Part shown: piece by piece, positions 22,966 to 39,373 of the stretch | Position numbering within the stretch: position 1 is the first letter of the stretch | Layout: the number at the start of each line of letters is the position of its first letter | Origin: Bradysia coprophila | Lineage: Eukaryota > Arthropoda > Insecta > Diptera > Sciaridae | Reading direction: 5' to 3' | Assembly: GCF_014529535.1 (NCBI RefSeq) | Contig: NW_023503373.1 | Coordinates: forward strand, 496,001-560,000 | DNA: 64,000 nucleotides | Made by a program: the position numbers and the translations under genes | The notes under the pieces: model-generated | Told to the model about the DNA's origin: nothing | Databases searched by the model: none | What the model saw: only the letters and a program-made list of their open reading frames with translations

Positions 22966-25900
22966 TCACATAAAATCGGAATTTGAATCGGAATCCGTTA
23001 GCCATCCCATATTTATATCTCCATCGTCGTCGTCATCATCATCATCACTATTATTTCCCGCATCATCATCATTATTATCGTCATCGTTATTGTCACCTTG
23101 CTCGTCGCCGTCTCCGTTCGGTCGATCTGCAAAAGAAAAGCATTTGTTTGTGGACATTTGTCTCTAGTTCCGTCAGTTGTTGTTCCAAAAGAAATTTTTA
23201 CCATCGCCCATATTTGCATCATCATTGTCGTTGTCATCATCCGGTCCATTCATGTCGTCGTCATCACTGGACAGTGGAATCCACTCATCTTCGCTATCAT
23301 CGGACAAATAGTCACGACGACGACGGCGGCGCCGGCGCTGATCACCATTGTCGTTGAGGTTGAACACTGAAAGACCACGAAAACCTTTCATCAGAAAGGG
23401 ATTCAACGAAGATTTGTTTTTTTTAACTTCTTTTATTGAATTTACTTAAGTCAAGTCAAGAATCATTCTAATCATCCTTTCAGAACCGGTAGTCATCTGT
23501 TATCGACAACGATGTCAAAAATCAGCGTTGAGCTGTGGCTTGAACCATTTAGTAAGATGTATGTTAAAGCGACTGAAGTACAAGATTTCGTGTCAAACAC
23601 TAGACGATATTTTAAAGAAAGGACCTAATTATTATAACTTTCCCATTACTAGGGGTTATTTGGCGGCCAGTATTTTAGAGGAAGAAAGTTGATTGTGGCT
23701 ATAGCGACAGAAGAAATGACCAAAAGAAACCTAAATTCTATTGTATTCTCGACCAGATAGTACCAATGGGTCGACGGCTGTTAACTTTGAAGGAAAGGCT
23801 ACTCTGCTACACCAAAATAATAGGCGATGAAGTCGACCCAACGTGACTAGATAAAGAAACGTTAGGGGCCCTCACTGGGAAGACTTTGGCCTAAAATTCT
23901 AATGATTTGACTTCAGAAACTTGACTTTTCTCAAATATTTAGGCTCAACATTTCAGGTACTTAATCACTAAGCCCAGTTTTCGGTATCATCTCCTAAAAA
24001 CTCTACTAAATCGATGCAATGCACTTAACTTTGATATTTTTCAATTTGAAAAAACCATAAAAAATCGACTTACCGCCGGTATCAGTGTCTGAACTATCGG
24101 ATGAATCTGGCATGTCATTTTCATCGTCTTCCTGAAATTGGAAACAAAGGCACCCCAAGTTAGAATCAAATCTCACTCTCTTCCCATCATAAGTTTATCT
24201 CACCGCATCGTCGTCCATATTTTTTCTCCGTCCGACGCTATAAATGCGTACAACGGATTCCTGAATCGAGTCAACATTTCCAAGATTTTCCACCAGAGCA
24301 ATTTGGCTTCCGAATTTATTCACACTCAGATCGTAAATGTTACGTTTAACATCTACCGTTGCAATGCTCGAATAGTCGTAGCTGTCCAATGTTTTGAATG
24401 TCTTAAATTTCGAATCGTAATTGCTGCCACTGCTTTCCGGTTCCGTTTCCGACGACATTCCATAAATTACGTTCTGTGGTGAAAACGTAACGATCGACTG
24501 GTCGAGTGCCGGAACAGTTCGTAGCAAATGGAACGTTCGTAGGTCCCACACTTCGGTGTTCGATACCACTTCCAATCCGTTGGGGTGAAATACACCGGAC
24601 AGTGTTTGATTTAGTTTGTCGAATTTATGGAGCTCTTTCCCAGAACGCACATCCCACAGGACACCGTCTGAAAATAATGAAAAGCTTTTGGAATTGTGCA
24701 CATCGATGGATGAAAGATGAAAAAACTCACCCGACAAAATTAAGTCATCGGATGGGCAAAATGTAGCTCTGTTTTTGGTGTATTGATTTTGTATTGTCGG
24801 CACAAACGTAGCAATTGTCTTTCCCGTTCGGACATCATAGATGGTTGCATTCTGAAATGGCATACCATCAAAACTCCGTTCAAAAATAAAGAAACTAAAT
24901 TCTGCTCTCACCTCAGCATTGGTACCTAGGATTTTATCTTCGTTCACTTTGCTAAACTCTAAGTATTCCTCCTCCTCAAATACTGCCTTCTGTGTGAATT
25001 GATTTTTCTCAATATTCCACACCGCTGACAACGGTTGTCGCCAAGCGCTCGACGTTAGTAGTAGGCTACCATCTTTGCTACATTGCACATTATTAATATA
25101 ACTGCTGTGACACGGATAGGTGTACTCGTCACCACTCTCATTATTATACACTTTAACTTCACCGCTATGCAGACCAACGATAACACTTGTTGTACAAGGC
25201 GTAAAATCACAGCATGTAAAGAACGAATCATCTTGCGATCGTATCGTTCTAGCCATACAGAACTGCGAATGAACGAGTCTACGATCCAGCCGACGTGAAT
25301 TGTAACCGGCCTGTCGACGGAAGTACCGACCCGCAAAGTTTGAGCACAGTCCATGCATTTTGTTTGGCCGCGGATCGGGACATTTGTGCGGAGCAAATAA
25401 ATCGAATTGCGGGCACGTGGACATGGGATTCTTACACAGTGCATGTTGGTTGGTGAGGTATTCGGTGATGATTGTGTCTAGCGTTACGTTCTTGGAAAAC
25501 TGTTCCATTTGACTGAGACGAGACGTAGTAGGCGTACCGCTAACGAATTCATCGGCGGAGATTTGCTTTTGAAGTGATCGTTGCTGCTGTTGTTGTTGAT
25601 GTTGGATCATGCTCAAATGATTGTTATTCGATGCACTGAACTGACTTGATTTTTTGATTAACTTGATTGGAGTGTTCACTGGTGTGACATCCTCTTGTTC
25701 GTTTTTGGTAGAAATTTGGGGTGAAGATTCGACGGCATTTAGCGCTGCATTGAATTCGGATTGCTTCATTCGAACACGTGACCGCACCATCGTTGAACTG
25801 GGTGAACTGAAATGACAAAATCGATTTAGTATATCACACACCACGATGGGCTCTGTGTTGCAAACAGAAAAACTAACCGGAAAGAAAACGGTGAATGATG

Positions 25901-28900
25901 CGCCAGCAATTTGTTGGACACTACTTTTGTAGTCAGTCCAGCCTCTCGTTGTAATGAAGCAGCAGTTTCGTGCATTCCCCTGGCGGATAAATGTTCGTGA
26001 ATCAATTCAAACAGCTGTTGCTCATTGAACTGAATTTTCGTCTGTGCCACGACATTCGCTTTGTGTATGTTGGCCAAAGATGAGTCCAAATCGTTGGTCG
26101 TTTTTGTTTTACCCGAAACGCGTTCCATCAGTTCTAACGCATACTTCTGGAACTGAACGTGTTCGGTGCGTTTCTCTTGCAATATTGGGTCGCGCATTAG
26201 ACTCTGCAACTGGCCATTTGTAAACAGAGGCAATTTTCCGATAATCTGTTGAACTGTATCCGAACGGGCAAGACCAGCCAAGGCACGGCACGCCATTCCT
26301 CTGATGCAATCCGCATCGGTTATCGGCGTTTTGATTTCCATCAGCTGCAGAAGCACAATGATTCCATTGTTCGATCGTACAGATTCCCAAATCTTTTTGA
26401 TTATTTCCTCCGAGTGTTTGTTGGCGATTTTCTTTTTCGCCATTGTAATGCCATAGCGTCCCACCAAAACTGGCTGTTTAAATTTCAATTAAATTCTTGA
26501 CTAACATTTCATTGTGGACGTACGTACCTTAACGGTTGGTGAGCAGACACAATGAACCAAAACTGCAAGTGCTGCCTTTTGTACTTCGGTATCAGCCACT
26601 ATTTCGCCTTCAGCTGCGCCAAGAATTATGTTAATGCCAGCCGCACTCGCATCATCTTCAAAAAAAAAAAGAAATTCGTTGTAAGCAAGATCGTCTGAAT
26701 TCGCAGTTGACTTTCTAACCTGGTAGATTGATACGATCACAAAAGACCAGATGCACCTTCGGAATTGCACAACAAATAATTAAGACTTCCAATGCGGCTC
26801 GTACTGTTTCGCCTCGGCAGCTATGATTCCAGTCATACGCATAAGCGATAATTCGCAACAGAAGGGGAATCACGTTCAAGTACAAAATTTTCTCAACTGG
26901 TTCCCATCTCGCCCGAACTGGCAGTAATTCCTGCAGTGTTCGCACCTGTTCGCTAATCATTTCCGGTGTTTGTTTACTCGCCTGGAAATACTAAACGGAT
27001 AACGATAAAAGGACATTTGTTGTCAGACTGCAAATTACTTACCCGGAAACTCATTTGACCACCGGACGAAACTCCTTGCGTAGCGAACGTGTTGAGTCTA
27101 GACACTTGAGAATATTTGTAGTACAAATGGCTTTCCATGTACTTTTTGAGTGCCACACAAACATGTCGTATTAACTGTCTAGCCGCACAAGTTTCATCCT
27201 CGTTTAAACTGTGTTCATCGCCGAGTATAGGCAGTACCGAAATCTGGTGGAAAATAAAGTCAGTGAAAAGAATGATTCACCGACCTTGCGTCACTATACT
27301 GTATTCAGTACTCACAACGTTGTACAGTTTGCGTAAACCATCCTGATTGTCGAATTCGTCCAAAATAATTTTGAATTGAAAGGCCAAACCGAAAAACATG
27401 GTTGCATGACAGCGTCCCGAATCATGTGAACAGCCCAATAACCATAACGCATACTGTACTACTTCGGACACAAATTTCTGTGACATTGAACATATTCGCT
27501 CCATTGCATCCTCACAATAAGCCAAATAGTAGAGGGCAATGGAAACACCTGTTGATGATAGGAGAGTAAAATTAGTGGTGCCACAAGTGAATGCCAGTTA
27601 GTGTTTACCTGTTGCTGCAATGCTCGGCCGTGTGACTTTGATTAATCGCTCCAGCCCACCATGGGAAATAAATTCCAACGAAAATTTCTTGTGGCACAGT
27701 AGAGATGCTAAGTATTTCAATGCCTCAAAAGCAATGCAGGTCCCTCGCTGGTCCACATTTTCAACGTATCGAAATATGATTTGCATGGCGTTGTGTTCGA
27801 ACACTTGACCTAAAAACTATTTTTTTACAGAGAAGCCACCGGTTAGTTCAATCGCATTTCGCATGTAAAACAATAATTCCTGAAACTTACTTCCTGATAT
27901 TCTCCCATTGATGTGAGGTATCGCAATATCAGCATTTGATTTGTTTCGGTGGTCGGCGGGTAAATTGGAATTGTATTCCGCACATATATGCTTTCACCTT
28001 GACTTTGGCTGGTGTTTTCACTTTGAAACAGAGTATTCAAGTGGATCGTGTTTTTGAATTTCGATAGACCTGTTGGGGAATAGGCATTTGAGTGACCCTC
28101 GATTTTTGAGAAATTTTCAAAACTAAAACTCACCATTCAACGTGGGACTTGTCAATTCTGGACTGCTTGGAGCCGATCCTCCGCCTAAATGTGCGAACGG
28201 ACGATTGGACACAACACATTCACTGGAATTCGATTCTTTACTGGTCGACGTTTTCACTTCTTTCTTTATCTGAGGCGCTGACACCACTTCACCGTTCACT
28301 TTTTTCGCTTCGAGCACTTCCGCTTGCAACGTATGCAAACGCTTCAACATTACAGTAACTAAACGAGAATTTTGTTCACGAAAACCGATTGCAATGTCCT
28401 GCACTTCCATTGCGGCAGCTAACAATCCGGTGGCATAGCTTCGCAGTGGTTCTTCGCTATTTTCCGCCCATGAGTACAATCGATGGATCAGATTGTCGAA
28501 CTCCACCTGGAATACGGCAGACGTTTCCAGTCCAGGCATGATAACCAAGATGAGTCGACAAGCAGCCACATTTAGATCGTACGAACTTTTCTGAATGTTC
28601 TGACGGGTGAAAAAGTTGTCACGTAGATAGTCATTGACTAACTGTGTCGGGAGAGTTGAAGTGCAACATTAAATTTCGTTTCTTTGTTATCTTATTGTGA
28701 AAGCACATCCACACTTACTCGTGTCATGAAATGATCTTTTCGGAAAAGCAACTTCAACATGCGACCCAACTCACAGTCGGGATCTGTTCTAGATGGATGC
28801 CGTTCATCGAATGGATCCGGGTCTTTTCGCATATAAATTTCCGTTTCATCTTCGAATAGTTCAGCCAATCTGAAAGGATTTCCAATATTTTTCAATGATA

Positions 28901-29130
28901 AACAGAAATCGATCAGAAAAGTTCATGTACTAACATGGTGCAATTGAATAGTAAAGAATGTAAACAAAGCAAAATAAACGTAAATTTCGGGCTTACCTTG
29001 TGATTATATGCACAGGATCAAACAAGGGGGTTGAGTGTTTCTCTTCCCATAATTTGAATATGGCATGAAGATCCGTGCCTTGGAGCACAGCATCCCGTTC
29101 AATTACATTTCCAGCTGGTTGGGCTGCCAT
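22966..29130 (-). CDS. mahj: DCAF1 / VprBP / mahjong, CUL4-DDB1 E3 ligase substrate receptor
   Basis: Complete gene; 16 exons join in phase to 1487 residues (human DCAF1 is about 1500). From the start: 28997-29130, 28719-28869, 28134-28641, 27891-28069, 27609-27816, 27316-27548, 27043-27243, 26720-26981, 26528-26655, 25878-26473, 24912-25806, 24731-24851, 24204-24667, 24074-24131, 23202-23366 and 22966-23126. An armadillo-like N-terminal region (GEYQE, HKKFSLEFISHGG) is followed by a LisH motif near residues 825-855 (LFELIHEHLSARGMHETAA). Then come a WD40 propeller with the DDB1-docking signatures LWDVRSG and VWDLRTFHLL, and a long Asp-rich acidic tail. DCAF1 recruits substrates to CRL4 and also to the DYRK2-type ligase; fly mahjong acts in cell competition. 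An intron of 707 bp (23367-24073) contains a MITE. Confidence 0.96.
23481..23600. mobile_element. MITE fragment in a DCAF1 intron
   Basis: Begins accggtagtcatctgttatc, the reverse complement of the right end of the 19235-19423 copy, and shares the gtacttcagt...ttaacatacat interior with it. Confidence 0.5.
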
Positions 29131-29634
29131 TCGTTATGAATTTATATTTCTAAATACAATTGCTCTGACACAATGCAATAGAACGCACTTAACCCTACTT
29201 TTGGAACTACCAGCGAGAAAATGGTACCGTTAGTCGAGAAATTACGTCGTTTTATGCAATTTTGAGTGACTAAACAATTACCTGATAACAAAGGTGTATC
29301 AAAAATATGCACTGCATCCAAGAAATTAGGCAATTTGAGACACGTTTTGAGAGTAGAGGACAAGAAATTTGACGTTTAAATTTCTCGAACTTGATTTCGC
29401 AAATTTCGTAACAGTTCGGGCTGTACTGTCCCAGCAAATAAAAATGAATTACAGCGTTGAGTGCACTTTTAATTTTTTTTTAGTTTAAGTGATCCAGAAT
29501 TTTGTGAGATTTATGTAAAAGTAAATTTGAAAAACTGTTTGACATAATCCAAAGGCTTACTAGGAATATATCTATTGTAAGCCATAGATTAAGGAATTTG
29601 TTTATGTATTTGTTCGTTGACAAGTGGATCACCA

Positions 29635-29990
29635 CCGGTTTCTGCCAAAGTTTTGAAAGAACAGGTTAAGACAACCACGGATTCGGGTGACACCAAATCC
29701 ACGGATTCGGGTGACACCAAATCCACGGATTCGGGTGACACCAAATCCACGGATTCGGGTGACACCAAATCCACGGATTCGGGTGACACCAAATTTTATA
29801 AACGCACTCACTACAGATAGTTTGAGAAATCAACTTGAAGACAACATTTTTTTGGAAAATTCAGAATTTTGTTTTTGTTAAGTTGCAGTTTTCATGTAAA
29901 CTTCGCAGCCGTTGACGCAATTTGTGTGTCACCACCTTCGCAACCCTGAGTTGGGTTGTCTTAACCTGTTATTTCAGAACCTTGGTTTCT
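29635..29990. mobile_element. Inverted-repeat element carrying a minisatellite
   Basis: aacaggttaagacaacc at 29661-29677 recurs inverted as ggttgtcttaacctgtt at about 29954-29970. Flanking ggtttctg...ttttgaaag pairs with ttcagaaccttggtttct. The 24-bp tandem repeats lie just inside the left arm. Confidence 0.55.
29675..29793. repeat. 24-bp minisatellite, five identical copies
   Basis: The unit ccacggattcgggtgacacc+aaat is repeated five times without visible divergence. It is open in several frames because 24 is a multiple of three, which explains the short ORFs here; these are not genes. Confidence 0.9.
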
Positions 29991-30444
29991 ACTGGGCTTT
30001 GATTTTTGTTTTTTACACGTTGCCACACTTGTTGACAAATTCATGATATTGTAATTTGGAGGTTAAGGTGATCGCTTCATGAAAATGGACTTCACCTAGC
30101 ACTAGTTACAGATCTTGTACACATGTTTGACATTGCAATATGGGCAACATAGACAAACTGAATTTCAAAACCCACCGAAATCCCATAAAAAACACATACC
30201 GAACGACCAATCTTAATCTATTGTCAAAATATCTAGCCTGTAAATTAAATACTAGCTGTAAAATTCTGCTGATGAGAGTTCATTATTTTTGCACATTTGC
30301 TTCTCTTAAAAACATCCCGAATACCAAAAACATAATTTCTCAAATATTTAAACCTTTTACAGTGATGTCAATATACTTGCATCAATTACAATCTATTTCA
30401 TCGTCCGATCGATCTATAAGCATAAACCGATTCATATTCAAAAC

Positions 30445-30803
30445 CAACGCACTTCAAGCAAAAGTAATCATAGTCGACAGCTGCCATGTAGAGTACTATT
30501 TTGCAATGAAAGTATACTCTATAGGTATGGTCTAATGTCAAAATTTGTATGAAGCGAAGGAAAAAGCGATTTCATATAAAAAACCTCACCTCAATGAAAA
30601 TCACTGAAAGGTGAGTTTGTTTTTATGAAATCGCTATTTCCTTCGGTTTGTTTGGATAGACCATACCTGGTCTGCACATTCATTGCTATTTTGAATGAAA
30701 TGTTTTTTTACAGTGGTTTACAGTTGTGTGACCTGTGTGACACACTGTCAAGTTTCGGTAATCTATTTGGAGTACATACCACTCATCATGCTTGAAGTGC
30801 ATT
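30445..30803. mobile_element. MITE of the caacgcacttcaagcaaaag family, interrupted
   Basis: Starts caacgcacttcaagcaaaag and ends catgcttgaagtgcatt. Compared with the 162-bp copy at 44181-44342 it is split by another element at 30524-30667. Confidence 0.6.
30524..30667. mobile_element. Nested MITE, ggtatggtct...agaccatacc
   Basis: Terminal ggtatggtct is complemented by agaccatacc. Inside, gcgatttcat and cacct pair with aggtg and atgaaatcgc to form a long imperfect hairpin. It lies within the older element 30445-30803. Confidence 0.65.
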
Positions 30804-31106
30804 ATCAAAATCCTTCATTTACAATTTTACATATTTTATTCGCAACTGTTGATCTTTTATATAGCATATCCACTTCTGTCAGCACTGTTTCCATATCAAA
30901 AAGAAAAACAAAATAACAACAGAACCACGTGGTATATTCATATCAGTTTCGATTTTGACATTACGTTAGATAGAGGGCAACAATCTCTTCGGCTAAAAGA
31001 TAACCCGAAATATTACAAGAGACCGGACGTTATTTATATGGTTGTGTTTAAAAGACTTTTGACGCTGATTGTTAATCGAAGCTATTTTTCGTCGCTCGGA
31101 AAAAAC

Positions 31107-32277
31107 ATGAGTCTGGAAGGTGCAAAACGAATTGCTGCATATAAAGTGAGTATGACTTTGTACATTCAAAGAATTTGTATGAAAACAATACCAAGGCTAA
31201 ACTGGATTTGCTTTATTTTTCCATTGATATTTTTCATTGAAACTTTCACTTTTCCATTTTATCGATTTCTTATTGATGGACGTAATGCGTAGATATGCTT
31301 AAGCAAAGGACGTAATAAAGTAGTGAGGAGTTGTGTGTCAGCGTCAAAATATTTCCTACTTCGAGTGCTTACCTTGTTTACAGTCAACATTATCTCTGTC
31401 TCTCTCTTATAGGCTGTTGACGAGTGGGTCAAACCGAACACAACAGTCGGTATTGGCAGCGGATCAACTGTGGTCTATGCCGTCGATCGTTTAAAGGAGC
31501 GTGTCACCAACGAAAACTTAAACGTATTTTGCATTCCAACCAGCTTTCAGGCGAGACAATTGATAATAAACAGTGGACTGGTACTGTGCGACCTAGAAAC
31601 ACATCCTACTCTGGATTGTGTCATCGATGGGGCTGATGAAGTAGATTCCAATTTGACGCTGATAAAAGGTGGAGGCGGTTGTTTGCTGCAGGTATAATAT
31701 CAGCGCGATGGTGTAGATATGTTGTAACATGCGATTAATGAAATATCGATTCAAGGAAAAAATTGTGGCTTCGTGTGCTAAGACAATGATTGTTATCGCT
31801 GATTACACAAAGGACTCGGTGAAACTAGGCGATCAATACCAGAAAGGTATTCCAGTCGAAGTTGTACCGATGGCATACGTTCCAATAAAGAAGAAGATCG
31901 AGTCGATGTAAGTGAAGACTATGTTTCCATCCAAGAGTTTCGACAATATGATTTTCATTAGGACATTCGTTGTTCAGCTCATCATGGGCACCATAAAACA
32001 TTTTCTTACTCAAACCCACAAACTAATCTCAACATATTTTCCAATTAGGTTTGGAGGTTCGTTGAATCTTCGAATGGCTGTGGCAAAAGCCGGACCATGC
32101 ATAACCGACAACGGAAATTTCATATTGGACTGGAAGTTTACGAACAAAGACGTCGATTGGAACGTTGTCAATCGTGAAATACTGATGATACCGGGCGTCG
32201 TCGAAACGGGCCTATTCGTTAAAATGGCTGCCAAAGTGTATTTTGGTATGGCTGACGGTACGGTTAAAGAGAGATAA
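31107..32277 (+). CDS. Rpi: Ribose-5-phosphate isomerase (RpiA type)
   Basis: Four exons (31107-31145, 31413-31691, 31756-31907, 32049-32277) join to 232 residues, the normal family length. It interconverts ribose-5-phosphate and ribulose-5-phosphate in the non-oxidative pentose phosphate pathway in the cytosol. Family motifs are intact: [16 protein letters not shown] (phosphate-binding loop), [18 protein letters not shown] (catalytic Asp cluster), [13 protein letters not shown] (catalytic Lys region), [21 protein letters not shown] and [10 protein letters not shown]. The start ([19 protein letters not shown]) matches fly orthologues. The stop lies 143 bp from the end of the convergent TEX261 gene, so the 3' UTRs probably abut or overlap. 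Confidence 0.96.
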
Positions 32278-32361
32278 GTCGGAGCTGTACGTATCTCACA
32301 TAAATAATGATTTGAATTTTCTATTTTTGTTTAATTTTTTATATAAATTACTTAAACACTA

Positions 32362-32374
32362 GGGGGGGGGGGGG
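32362..32374. repeat. Run of 13 G between two convergent genes
   Basis: Homopolymer directly after cacta in the short gap between the RPI and TEX261 stop codons. Confidence 0.9.
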
Positions 32375-32420
32375 CAAGAATGATTACATAAATAATATAA
32401 ACACAATTTTCGACTAATAA

Positions 32421-37301
<4,881 letters not shown>

Positions 37302-37804
37302 TGTTTACATCATTTGTTTAAAACACACAAATCGTTCCGTAAACTAAATGTTTTAATAAGAATGTACTTTTCGAGTTTCTACTAACTACTCTTGTCTGAA
37401 CGAATTCTTCATATTGCTTTCAGGATCGTTGGTGATGTGCGTGTTTTGTTGTACTTGGCATAATATGCAAAACATGTCAAAACTGTCAATTTGTTGGAAC
37501 TTCGACAATATTTTCCCAGAGGAAAATGCTGACTCGACATTTTGTGGCGGTTTTTTTTTAATTTAGAAAAAAAAATCTTGATATCCATTAGGACGACTAC
37601 TATTTTATAGTACACACGTGAACCGTAGATTAAATACAATGTATGTTTAAGAGAACATCGCGGCTAAGTACCGATAGTACTTTGCGTTTGAGGGTCTATC
37701 TTGTGAGGTTTTTAAGCATTTTCTCGCTTTGTAGTCTTAACGAAGTGAGGACTATACATGTGAAAATGCCTAAACTTCGCTGACCAAGAAGAAACACATA
37801 TTAG

Positions 37805-38392
37805 ACAGTTTGCGAAAATGACGTATAATTTATAAGTCAACTTATAAGTTAAAAATTATAAATACGTGACATCGTCATACAATACGTTAGAATTCTAACT
37901 TATAAGCGAGGGGTAACCGACTCGGGTAATTGACTACACACCCTTAAAGGAATTGCCGGAGTGTCCGGTAAATAATTGTAATTGATGGAAATACAAGAAA
38001 TTGATGGAATTATAAGACATTGACCGGAATTGGCTGGAAATACTTTAAATTGTAAGGAATTGAAAGTAATCTGTTCATTACGAAACGCTCCTTTACCTTT
38101 GACTTTAGTCTCTATTTGACAACTATATTTATAGTGTGTCACCAATGGAATTGAATAATAACAGAAAATATCGTGGAAACATTTCGAAAATTCGTGCAAT
38201 TGTAGAAATTAATTGGAATTATAGGAATTCAATAGCGAATCCGGCGTTAGGTGTTAATCCGGTAATTGAAGTAATAAAAGGAATTGTAAGCAATTAAAAG
38301 GAATTAGTAATTGATTTGCCACCATTTCTGCCAGTCGGTTACCCCTCGCTTATAAGTTGACGTCATTTGCGCAAACTGTCTATTTATTTTTT
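37805..38392. mobile_element. MITE of about 590 bp with composite terminal repeats
   Basis: Right end reads ggttacccctcgcttataag, then ttgacgtcatttgcgcaaac and tgtct. Left end has agacagtttgcgaaaatgac and, after an extra 70-odd bp, aacttataagcgaggggtaa followed by ccgac. The left arm is therefore interrupted by a small palindromic insertion. The interior has repeated aaggaattg words. Confidence 0.6.
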
Positions 38393-38673
38393 TTCATGTA
38401 AGGGGTCGGAAACCCCAGGAAAATTGACATTGAGTCTGGATAAATGGCACTATTTTTGGATATCGTTGGTCAGAATTTTGTAAGATTTCGTCCGTAAAAA
38501 TTCCATGTAAATTTTCCTGTATGTGGAGGTCAAAGATGACAAAAATTTTACTTTTTTCGTTTCAAGTCTCGAAGTGTCGCCTAGCGTTTGATAACACATC
38601 TCTTCTTTCTTCTTTGCTATTTAAGAGTAAATTCGCCAAAACTTCGAACAGCTTATATGGAATCGGGATTCAA

Positions 38674-39373
38674 GCTAACGGCGGTAACGAGTAATTTCGC
38701 GCCGCGCGAGATTACACATGTTATAGTGGAATTTCGCGCCCATACATTTTTCAATGGCTAACTTGATTTAGAGAATTTTTACGAGTACCTGGCGGTAAAT
38801 TGGCGGTAGATTCAGTTGAGTATCAGGTACATAAATTTTGGAGATGCGAATTTTATTCTAACACCCTAGAGCTTTGTATCAGGGATACCAGTATCCTTAG
38901 AAAGTGTGGATTTTCCTTTTACAAAACGTTAGGATACCGGTATCCCAACCGAGATACACGTATTTTGTATCAAGGATACCGGTATCCCGACATAGAAAGT
39001 GTGGATTTTCCTTTAACAAAACGTTAGGATACCGGTATCCCAACTGAGATACACGTATTTTGTATCAAGGATACCGGTATCCCGACATAGAACGTGTGGA
39101 TTTTCCTTTTACAAAACGTTAGGATACCGGTAACTGAGATACACATATTTTGCATCAAGGATACCAGTATCCTTACTCAGAAAAAGTGGATTTTCCTTTT
39201 ACAAAATGTTAGGATGCCTGCATCGCAACTGAGACGTTGCGAGATTCATACCAGCAAGAAATTCCTTATGGGCGCGAAATTACACTAATAAAGTAGGAAT
39301 TTCGCGTGGCGCGAGATTCCTACTTTAATAGTGTAATTTCGCGTCCATACGGCGCGAAATTACTACTAGCCCT
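38674..39373. mobile_element. Inverted-repeat element enclosing a 95-bp satellite
   Basis: gctaacggcggtaacgagta at the left pairs imperfectly with tactactagccctaacggc at the right; both continue into atttcgcgcc words. The gcgcgaaatt motif recurs several times near the right end, which also folds (39270-39350). Confidence 0.55.
38880..39215. repeat. 95-bp tandem repeat, nearly four copies
   Basis: gtgtggattttcc starts at 38904, 38999 and 39094, exactly 95 bp apart, with a diverged fourth copy near 39184. Each unit has two palindromes ggataccggtatcc. Confidence 0.85.

Larger units (their letters stand above)
29131..31106. other. Intergenic between DCAF1 and RPI, divergent promoters plus elements
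   Basis: The two genes are transcribed away from each other. The gap contains the minisatellite-bearing inverted repeat (29635-29990) and the nested MITE pair (30445-30803). No additional gene recognised. Confidence 0.5.

Noticed and set aside
22983-23406. Several plus- and minus-strand ORFs rich in His/Arg or Asp
   Set aside because: They are other-frame shadows of the Asp-rich C-terminal exons of DCAF1, where GAT repeats keep all frames open.
29675-29793. CRISPR-like array
   Set aside because: The repeats are contiguous without spacers; a eukaryotic minisatellite.
29589-29881. ORFs encoding repeated TDSGDTKS, TPNPRIRV or VSPESVDL
   Set aside because: Produced by the 24-bp minisatellite, whose length is a multiple of three; no gene context.
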